This document shows, in pieces, positions 38,906 to 44,988 of a stretch of 44,988 nt of DNA. Origin of the DNA: Pseudomonas sp. RGM2987. Lineage in GTDB: Bacteria > Pseudomonadota > Gammaproteobacteria > Pseudomonadales > Pseudomonadaceae. The stretch's first letter is position 1. The number at the start of each line of letters is the position of its first letter. The translations under genes and the position numbers were made by a program. The notes beneath the pieces were generated by a model. The model had not been told where the DNA came from. It was given only the letters and a program-made list of their open reading frames with translations, and did no database searches. The stretch lies in contig NZ_JALJDX010000183.1 of assembly GCF_022952855.1 (NCBI RefSeq), positions 1-44,988 on the forward strand, in the 5' to 3' direction.

Positions 38906-41729
38906 AGTGGCGAACCTCACCGCTGCCGCTGATGTTGTCGACGCAGCGACCGCAGATCTCCGGATGCTCCGGGTTCACACCGACGTCTTCACGGCAGTGC
39001 CAGCAACGGGCGCACTTGACGAAGCTCGACTTGACCACTTTGAGTTTCAAGCCGGCCACTTCAGTGACCACGGCATCGGCCGGCGCCTGTACGAACGGCG
39101 CGACACTGGCTGTGGAGGTGATCAACACGAAGCGCAGCTCGTTGCCCAGTTTGGCCAGGTCGACGCCCAGGGCCTCTTCGGCGTAGAGGGTCACTTCGGC
39201 CTGCAGGTTGCCACCGACGGCCTTGGCCGCGCGCTGGATCTCCATTTCCTTGTTGACCGCGGCCTTGACCGCCATGATCCGGTCCCAGTAGGCACGGTCC
39301 AGTTCAAAGCCTTGCGGCAACTCGGTCAGGCCTTCGTACCAGGTGTTGAGCATCACTGATTCGTTGCGCTCGCCCGGCAGGTATTCCCACAGCTCATCGG
39401 CGGTGAACGCCAGGATCGGCGCGATCCAGCGCACCAGCGCCTCGCTGATGTGGAACAGCGCGGTCTGGCACGAACGGCGCGCCTTGCTGTTGGCGCCGGT
39501 GGTGTATTGGCGATCCTTGATGATGTCGAGGTAGAAACCACCCAGCTCCTGCACGCAGAAGTTGTGGATCTTCGAGTAGACGTTCCAGAAACGGTATTCG
39601 CCGTAGTGCTCCTGCAACTCGCGTTGCAGCAGCAGGGTACGGTCCACAGCCCAGCGGTCCAAGGCCAGCATGTCTTCGGCAGGCAGCAGGTCGGTGGCCG
39701 GGTTGAAACCGGTCAGGTTCGAGAGCAGGAAACGCGCGGTGTTACGGATGCGCCGGTAGGCGTCCGCGCTGCGTTGCAGGATCTGCTCGGAAACGGCCAT
39801 CTCGCCGGAGTAGTCGGTGGACGCGACCCACAAGCGCATGATGTCGGCGCCCAGGGTGTCGTTGACCTTCTGCGGCGCGATCACGTTGCCCAGGGACTTG
39901 GACATCTTGCGACCGGCCTCGTCGACGGTGAAGCCGTGGGTCAGCAACTCGCGATACGGCGCGTGGTTGTCGATGGCGCAACCGGTCAGCAAAGACGAAT
40001 GGAACCAGCCACGGTGTTGGTCCGAACCCTCCAGGTACAGGTCGGCGCGCGGGCCGGTCTCGTGGCCCATCGGGTGCGAACCGCGCAACACGTGCCAGTG
40101 GGTGGTGCCGGAATCGAACCAGACGTCCAGGGTGTCGCTGATCTTGTCGTACAGCGGTGCTTCGTCGCCCAACAGCTCGGCGGCATCCATCTTGAACCAG
40201 GCTTCGATGCCTTCGACTTCGACGCGCTTGGCCACTGCTTCCATCAGTTCGACGGTGCGCGGGTGCAGCTCACCGCTTTCCTTGTTCAGGAAGAACGGGA
40301 TCGGCACGCCCCAGTTGCGCTGGCGGGAGATGCACCAGTCCGGACGATTGGCGATCATCGAGTGCAGGCGCGCCTGGCCCCAGGCCGGAACGAACTGGGT
40401 CTCTTCGATGGCCTTGAGCGAGCGCTGGCGCAGGGTGTCGCCGCTGGTGGGCTGCTTGTCCATGCCGATGAACCACTGCGCGGTGGCGCGGTAGATCAGC
40501 GGGGTCTTGTGGCGCCAGCAGTGCATGTAGCTGTGTTCGATGACGGTGGTGTGCAGCAGCGCGCCGACTTCGGTCAGCTTGTCGACGATGGCCGGGTTGG
40601 CTTTCCAGATGAACTGGCCGCCAAAAAATTCCAGCGATGGCACGTACACGCCATTGCTTTGCACCGGATTGAGGATGTCATCGTTGACCATGCCGTATTT
40701 CTTGCAGGTCACGAAGTCGTCCACACCATAGGCGGGCGCGGAGTGAACCACGCCGGTGCCGGCGCCCAGTTCCACGTAGTCGGCCAGGTACACCGGCGAC
40801 AGGCGGTCGTAGAACGGGTGACGGAAATTGATCAGTTCCAGGGCCGAACCCGGCGCGGTAGCCAGCACCGAGCCTTCCAGGCCGTAGCGGGACAGGCAGG
40901 ATTCGACCAGTTCTTCGGCCAGCACCAGCAGCTTGTCGCCGACGTCGACCAGGGCGTAGTTGAACTCCGGGTGGACGTTCAGCGCCTGGTTGGCCGGGAT
41001 GGTCCACGGGGTGGTGGTCCAGATCACGATGGAGGCCGGTTTGTCCAACTGGCCCAGGCCGAACGCGGCAGCCAGTTTGGCTTCATCGGCGATCGGGAAC
41101 GCGACGTCGATGGTCGAGGACTTCTTGTTTTCGTACTCGACTTCCGCCTCGGCCAGGGCCGAACCGCAATCGAAGCACCAGTTCACCGGCTTGAGGCCCT
41201 TGAACACGAAGCCACCCTCGACGATTTTCGCCAGGGCACGGATCTCGCCGGCTTCGTTCTTGAAGTCCATGGTCTTGTACGGGTTGGCGAAGTCGCCCAG
41301 CACGCCAAGGCGGATGAATTCGGACTTCTGCCCTTCGATCTGCTCGGTGGCGTAGGCACGGCACAGTTCGCGGGTCTTGTCCGCGCCCAGGTTCTTGCCG
41401 TGGGTGACTTCGACCTTGTGCTCGATCGGCAGGCCGTGGCAGTCCCAGCCCGGGACATACGGCGCGTCAAAACCCGACAGGGTCTTGGAGCGGATGATCA
41501 TATCCTTGAGAATCTTGTTCAGCGCGTGACCGATGTGGATGGTGCCGTTGGCGTACGGAGGGCCGTCGTGCAGGACGAACTTCGGACGATCCTTGCCAAT
41601 TTCGCGCAACTTTCCGTACAGGCCAATGCTGTCCCAACGCTGCAGAATCTGTGGTTCGCGCTGAGGCAGGCCGGCCTTCATAGGGAAGGCGGTGTCCGGA
41701 AGGTTTAGCGTGGCTTTATAGTCGGTCAT
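38898..41729 (-). CDS. ileS: isoleucyl-tRNA synthetase
   Basis: This 943-residue class I synthetase has the HIGH motif in [16 protein letters not shown] at about 57-72 and KMSKS at about 608-612. The editing (CP1) domain lies between, with the [14 protein letters not shown] signature. An anticodon-binding domain follows. The C-terminal zinc ribbon is [12 protein letters not shown] and [10 protein letters not shown]. This is the ordinary bacterial type, probably sensitive to mupirocin, not the eukaryote-like resistant form. It follows ribF by 13 bases in the same operon. Confidence 0.97.
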   Translation of the reverse strand: MTDYKATLNLPDTAFPMKAGLPQREPQILQRWDSIGLYGKLREIGKDRPKFVLHDGPPYANGTIHIGHALNKILKDMIIRSKTLSGFDAPYVPGWDCHGLPIEHKVEVTHGKNLGADKTRELCRAYATEQIEGQKSEFIRLGVLGDFANPYKTMDFKNEAGEIRALAKIVEGGFVFKGLKPVNWCFDCGSALAEAEVEYENKKSSTIDVAFPIADEAKLAAAFGLGQLDKPASIVIWTTTPWTIPANQALNVHPEFNYALVDVGDKLLVLAEELVESCLSRYGLEGSVLATAPGSALELINFRHPFYDRLSPVYLADYVELGAGTGVVHSAPAYGVDDFVTCKKYGMVNDDILNPVQSNGVYVPSLEFFGGQFIWKANPAIVDKLTEVGALLHTTVIEHSYMHCWRHKTPLIYRATAQWFIGMDKQPTSGDTLRQRSLKAIEETQFVPAWGQARLHSMIANRPDWCISRQRNWGVPIPFFLNKESGELHPRTVELMEAVAKRVEVEGIEAWFKMDAAELLGDEAPLYDKISDTLDVWFDSGTTHWHVLRGSHPMGHETGPRADLYLEGSDQHRGWFHSSLLTGCAIDNHAPYRELLTHGFTVDEAGRKMSKSLGNVIAPQKVNDTLGADIMRLWVASTDYSGEMAVSEQILQRSADAYRRIRNTARFLLSNLTGFNPATDLLPAEDMLALDRWAVDRTLLLQRELQEHYGEYRFWNVYSKIHNFCVQELGGFYLDIIKDRQYTTGANSKARRSCQTALFHISEALVRWIAPILAFTADELWEYLPGERNESVMLNTWYEGLTELPQGFELDRAYWDRIMAVKAAVNKEMEIQRAAKAVGGNLQAEVTLYAEEALGVDLAKLGNELRFVLITSTASVAPFVQAPADAVVTEVAGLKLKVVKSSFVKCARCWHCREDVGVNPEHPEICGRCVDNISGSGEVRHYA

Positions 41730-41742
41730 TTAAGGCTCTTCA

Positions 41743-42681
41743 TTAGCGATTGGCGCTGGTTGCGACAAGGGCACGGGCGGCGGCGATATCTGCATGGATC
41801 GCCGTCTTGAGCGCCTCCAGAGAGGCAAAACGCTGCTCTTCACGCAGCTTCTGGTGGAAAACCACCGTCAAACGCCGGTCATACAGATCGCCGGCAAAAT
41901 CCAGAACATGTACTTCGAGGTGAGCCTTGCCATCTCCCTGGACGGTAGGCCGTACGCCGATATTGGCGACACCAGGCCAGGTCTTGCCGTCGATCACGAC
42001 ACTCACCAGAAACACCCCGGTCAGCGGCACACGACGACGCTTGAGTTGCACGTTGGCCGTCGGCGTACCCAGTTGGCGCGCCAGTTTCTGCCCGTGCAGG
42101 ATCCGCCCGGCAATCCGGTACGGGCGGCCCAGCAAGCGCTCGGCCAGTTCGAAGTCGGCGGCTGCCAGGGCATTGCGGACCTGGGTGCTGCTGACGCGCA
42201 AGCCGTCCATTTCCACGGTCTGCGCCGCTTCGACGGTAAAACCCTTGGCAACGCCGGCTTGTTGCAGGTAGGCGAAATCCCCTGCCCGGTCACAGCCGAA
42301 ACGGAAATCGTCGCCGACTTCCAAGTGTTTCACACCGAGACCGTCCACCAGGATGGTCTCGACGAACTCGGCGGCGCTGAGCTTGCTCAGACGATGGTTA
42401 AAGGCCAGGCACAGGACCCGGTCAACGCCCTCGGCCGCGAGCAGGTGCAGCTTGTCCCGCAGCCGGGCCAGACGGGCCGGGGCGGTGTCCGGGGCGAAAA
42501 ATTCCCGTGGCTGCGGCTCGAAGATCACCACGCAACTGGGCACGCCCAATTCCAGCGCACGCTCACGCAGCCGCGCCAGGATAGCCTGGTGACCACGGTG
42601 AACACCGTCGAAGTTGCCAATGGTGGCGACACAGCCCCGATGTTGGGGGCGCAGGTTGTGGAGGCCTCGAACCAGCTGCAT
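41743..42681 (-). CDS. ribF: bifunctional riboflavin kinase / FAD synthetase RibF
   Basis: This 312-residue enzyme turns riboflavin into FMN and FAD. The N-terminal adenylyltransferase domain has GNFDGVHRGHQAIL at about 21-34 and the region VVIFEPQPREFF, VGDDFRFG. The C-terminal kinase domain has GRILHGQKLARQLGTPTANV and a late VEVHVLDF-type segment. I start at ATG 42681 (MQLVRGLHNLRP). The ATG at 42699 would lie almost on the transcription start predicted from the TATAAT at 42710-42715. It leads the ribF-ileS-lspA-fkpB operon. Confidence 0.95.
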   Translation of the reverse strand: MQLVRGLHNLRPQHRGCVATIGNFDGVHRGHQAILARLRERALELGVPSCVVIFEPQPREFFAPDTAPARLARLRDKLHLLAAEGVDRVLCLAFNHRLSKLSAAEFVETILVDGLGVKHLEVGDDFRFGCDRAGDFAYLQQAGVAKGFTVEAAQTVEMDGLRVSSTQVRNALAAADFELAERLLGRPYRIAGRILHGQKLARQLGTPTANVQLKRRRVPLTGVFLVSVVIDGKTWPGVANIGVRPTVQGDGKAHLEVHVLDFAGDLYDRRLTVVFHQKLREEQRFASLEALKTAIHADIAAARALVATSANR

Positions 42682-42709
42682 AACGCGCTTCTTGCTCATA
42701 AAGTGGCCG

Positions 42710-42715
42710 ATTATA
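42710..42715 (-). promoter_or_regulatory. -10 element candidate for the ribF-ileS operon
   Basis: The minus strand carries a perfect TATAAT followed by CGGCC. Only a poor -35 (TGTCGT at a 17-base distance) is visible. A start near 42703 would give a leader of about 20 bases before ATG 42681. Confidence 0.4.
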
Positions 42716-42810
42716 ACCACACCCGGCGGCCGACGACAGGCAACACCGTAACCCAAAGTGCCCGAACCGACAAAACCACTGCCCGGCCCGGGATTATCGC
42801 GAGCCCGCGC

Positions 42811-44349
42811 TCAGCCCAAGGCCTTGCGGTTGAAGTCGCGCAGACGGAACCCCATCAGCAACAACATGCCGAAATATGCCACCACGCCCGCAACGACCAG
42901 CACGCCCAGGCGCAGGAAACGCTCGAGCATCTGCCCTTCGTCCCACGCCGGCATAAAGTGCATCGCCCCCAGCAGGACCGCCGACATCACCGCCACGGCC
43001 ACCAGCAACTTGAGACCGAACTTGCCCCAGCCCGGCTGCGGTTGATACATCTTCTGCTTGCGCAGTTGATAGAACAGCAACCCGGCGTTGAGGCAGGCGC
43101 CCGCACTGATCGCCAGGGCCAGGCCGGCGTGGGCCAGCGGACCGATCAGCAACAGGTTGAACAGCTGGGTCATGACCAGGGTGAAAATCGCGATCTTGAC
43201 CGGCGTACGGATGTTTTGCTGGGCGTAGAACCCCGGCGCCAGCACCTTGATCACGATGATCCCGAGCAGGCCCACCGAGTAGGCGATCAGCGCCCGCTGG
43301 GTCATCACGGCATCGAAGGCATTGAACTGGCCATACTGGAACAGCGAAACCGTCAGCGGCTCGGCCAGGATGCCCAGCGCCAGGGCACAGGGCAATACCA
43401 GCACAAAGCACAAGCGCAGGCCCCAATCGAGGATGCGCGAATATTCGTGGCGGTCCTGGCTGGCGTAGGTCTTGGCCAGGGTCGGCAACAGGATCGTGCC
43501 CAGGGCCACGCCGAGCACACCGGACGGCAGTTCCATCAGACGATCGGCGTAGTACATCCACGATACGGAGCCGGCCACCAGGAACGAGGCAAAAATGGTG
43601 TTGATGATCAGGGATATCTGGCTGACCGAAACCCCGAGGATCGCCGGCAGCATCTGCTTGAGCACCCGCCACACGCCGCTGTCACGCAGGTTCAGTCGCG
43701 GCAACACCAGCATGCCGATCTTTTTCAGGTGCGGCAGTTGATAGAGCAACTGCGCCAGGCCGCCCACCAGTACAGCCCAGCCAAGGGCCATCACCGGTGG
43801 ATCGAAGTACGGCGTCAGGAACAGCGCGAACACGATCATGCTGACGTTGAGCAGGGTCGGCACGAAGGCCGGCACGGAAAAGCGGTTCCAAGTATTGAGG
43901 ATCGCGCCGGCCAGGGACGACAGGGAAATCAGCAATATATAAGGAAAGGTCACCCGCAACAGGTCGGAGGTGAGCTGGAATTTTTCCGGGGTATCGGTGA
44001 AACCCGGCGCCGTGGCCCAGATCACCCAGGGCGCGGCGAGCATGCCGGCGGCGGTGACCAGGGCCAGCACCAACGTCAGCAGCCCGGTGACGTAGGCGAT
44101 GAATGTGCGGGTCGCCTCGTCGCCCTTCTGGCTTTTGTATTCCGCCAGGATCGGCACGAAAGCCTGGGAAAACGCCCCCTCGGCGAAGATCCGCCGCAGC
44201 AGGTTGGGCAACTTGAAGGCAATGAAGAAGGCGTCGGTGGCCATTCCGGCACCGAATATCCGTGCGATCAACGTGTCACGAACGAACCCCAGGATGCGGG
44301 AAAGCATCGTGATAGAGCTGACGGCAGCCAACGATTTGAGCAGATTCAT
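42811..44349 (-). CDS. murJ: lipid II flippase MurJ (MviN)
   Basis: This 512-residue protein of the MOP superfamily moves the peptidoglycan precursor lipid II across the inner membrane. It has about 14 membrane helices. Conserved parts are the N-terminal [20 protein letters not shown], the loop [32 protein letters not shown] and [17 protein letters not shown]. These contain the conserved arginines (R18/R24/R52 region) seen in MurJ proteins. It lies upstream of ribF in the same direction with a gap of about 130 bases and is divergent from rpsT. Length is standard. Confidence 0.96.
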   Translation of the reverse strand: MNLLKSLAAVSSITMLSRILGFVRDTLIARIFGAGMATDAFFIAFKLPNLLRRIFAEGAFSQAFVPILAEYKSQKGDEATRTFIAYVTGLLTLVLALVTAAGMLAAPWVIWATAPGFTDTPEKFQLTSDLLRVTFPYILLISLSSLAGAILNTWNRFSVPAFVPTLLNVSMIVFALFLTPYFDPPVMALGWAVLVGGLAQLLYQLPHLKKIGMLVLPRLNLRDSGVWRVLKQMLPAILGVSVSQISLIINTIFASFLVAGSVSWMYYADRLMELPSGVLGVALGTILLPTLAKTYASQDRHEYSRILDWGLRLCFVLVLPCALALGILAEPLTVSLFQYGQFNAFDAVMTQRALIAYSVGLLGIIVIKVLAPGFYAQQNIRTPVKIAIFTLVMTQLFNLLLIGPLAHAGLALAISAGACLNAGLLFYQLRKQKMYQPQPGWGKFGLKLLVAVAVMSAVLLGAMHFMPAWDEGQMLERFLRLGVLVVAGVVAYFGMLLLMGFRLRDFNRKALG

Positions 44350-44521
44350 GAAAAGAGTTTTTGCCTGTCGATAAACAGCAGGCGAACTACGCGCCCACTT
44401 GTGCGATACTCCGCGCCGCTAAACAGCACAGCGCCAAAGCCCGCGAGTTTACAGGTCGCACGCCGGAAAGAAATCCTTCGGTGCGCAGGACCTGCCATTC
44501 AGCGGAACGCGTCACCCGCCC

Positions 44522-44550
44522 TTGACAAGACTTCAACTCATCGGCATGAT
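44522..44550 (+). promoter_or_regulatory. promoter candidate of rpsT
   Basis: TTGACA (44522-44527) and CATGAT (44545-44550) are separated by 17 bases and lie about 55 bases before the rpsT start. The -35 is perfect and the -10 matches 4 of 6 positions. The rest of the murJ-rpsT gap (44350-44521) shows nothing else I can support. Confidence 0.6.
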
Positions 44551-44603
44551 TCGCGGCCTATTTTGTTTGCTATTTCCCAAAAAGTCTTTCGAGGAGCTCG
44601 ACG

Positions 44604-44882
44604 GTGGCCAACACACCTTCCGCCAAAAAACGTGCAAAACAGGCTGAGAAGCGTCGCAGCCACAACGCCAGCCTGCGTTCCATGGTCCGTACCTACATCA
44701 AGAACGTAGTCAAGGCCATCGACGCAAAAGACGCTGAAAAAGCTCAAGCTGCTTACGTTCTGGCTGTGCCTGTTATCGACCGTATGGCCGATAAAGGCAT
44801 CATCCACAAGAACAAGGCCGCTCGCCATAAGAGCCGCCTGAATGGCCACGTAAAGGCCCTGAACGTTGCCGCTGCTGCCTAA
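44604..44882 (+). CDS. rpsT: 30S ribosomal protein S20
   Basis: This 92-residue, highly basic protein binds 16S rRNA early in 30S assembly. The sequence [20 protein letters not shown], then [20 protein letters not shown], is typical S20, as is the later [20 protein letters not shown]. It starts with GTG at 44604, with GAGGAG 7 bases upstream. S20 genes often use rare starts (UUG in E. coli), which contributes to autoregulation; the GTG here fits that pattern. A strong terminator follows 14 bases after the stop. Confidence 0.97.
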   Translation: MANTPSAKKRAKQAEKRRSHNASLRSMVRTYIKNVVKAIDAKDAEKAQAAYVLAVPVIDRMADKGIIHKNKAARHKSRLNGHVKALNVAAAA

Positions 44883-44896
44883 GCGACGCGCTCGTT

Positions 44897-44924
44897 AAAA
44901 AACCGACCTCAGGGTCGGTTTTTT
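44897..44924 (+). terminator. Rho-independent terminator of rpsT
   Basis: AAAAAACCGACC pairs with GGTCGGTTTTTT around a TCAG loop: a perfect 12-bp stem ending in six T residues. Confidence 0.93.
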
Positions 44925-44978
44925 ATTGCCTGTGATTTCGCAAGCACCACCCCCTTCACTTAAGGACGTCACCGCCTC

Positions 44979-44988
44979 GTGGCGAGGG
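44979..44988. repeat. start of another REP arm, cut by window edge
   Basis: GTGGCGAGGG, the first ten bases of the GTGGCGAGGGAGC family, occurs at the very end of the window, after the rpsT terminator. Confidence 0.5.

Noticed and set aside
41794..44709. A 971-codon open frame on the plus strand opposite ribF and murJ
   Set aside because: Both genes on the minus strand are unmistakable. The plus-strand product is rich in Gln, His and Arg with no domain, which is the usual antisense shadow in GC-rich DNA.

Overview
The window looks like core chromosome of a Pseudomonas of the P. fluorescens group. The GC-rich coding, the gene order and the two families of REP/REPIN palindromes all point there. 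The order pilA|pilBCD-coaE-yacG ... clpB-pgeF-rluD|bamD ... pilSR ... fimT/fimU-pilVWXY1E ... ispH-fkpB-lspA-ileS-ribF-murJ|rpsT matches, from memory, the pil/ispH region of P. aeruginosa. I see no prophage, IS element, CRISPR array, rRNA gene or obvious foreign island.

Layout. 1-7.3 kb: an acetyl-CoA synthetase, an RlmI-like rRNA methyltransferase, a large DUF748 (AsmA-like) protein overlapping a DUF2845 protein, and a BON-domain protein with a good sigma-54 promoter candidate. 7.6-13 kb: major pilin pilA divergent from pilB-pilC-pilD, followed by coaE and yacG. 12.9-18.2 kb: a small conserved protein, a CbiM-like permease, DUF1780, DUF3094, a type II NADH dehydrogenase and a chemotaxis receptor. 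18.3-18.9 kb: four tRNA genes (Asn, Pro, Lys, Pro) read leftward from one strong promoter, with a terminator-like hairpin before the last Pro gene. 19.2-25.1 kb: clpB (sigma-32 promoter), pgeF, rluD, then bamD and a PP0621-type protein rightward. 25.1-28.0 kb: pilS-pilR. 28.0-29.3 kb: a DUF6124 protein and a repeat-rich gap that contains a strikingly regular three-way-junction palindrome. 29.3-36.9 kb: thiO and the minor-pilin/PilY1 operon (leftward), then fimT (rightward). 36.8-45 kb: ispH, fkpB, lspA, ileS, ribF and murJ leftward, then rpsT rightward.

How the genes work together. Much of the type IV pilus system is here: major pilin, extension ATPase, platform, prepilin peptidase, minor pilins, the PilY1 tip protein and the PilS/PilR regulators. 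The pilA upstream region carries a sigma-54 -24/-12 element with exact spacing and an upstream GACAC/GTGTC palindrome, so a PilS-PilR-RpoN-pilA circuit can be read within the window. The ribF-ileS-lspA-fkpB-ispH run combines flavin, tRNA charging, lipoprotein processing, folding and isoprenoid functions. BamD, PgeF, MurJ and LspA serve the envelope.

No clear new multi-gene system is present. The most interesting items are the three-way-junction element at 28970-29060, the sigma-54 candidate before the BON gene, a PilY1 lacking the usual calcium loop, a PilR with GSFSGA in place of GAFTGA, and the duplicated tRNA-Pro behind an internal terminator.
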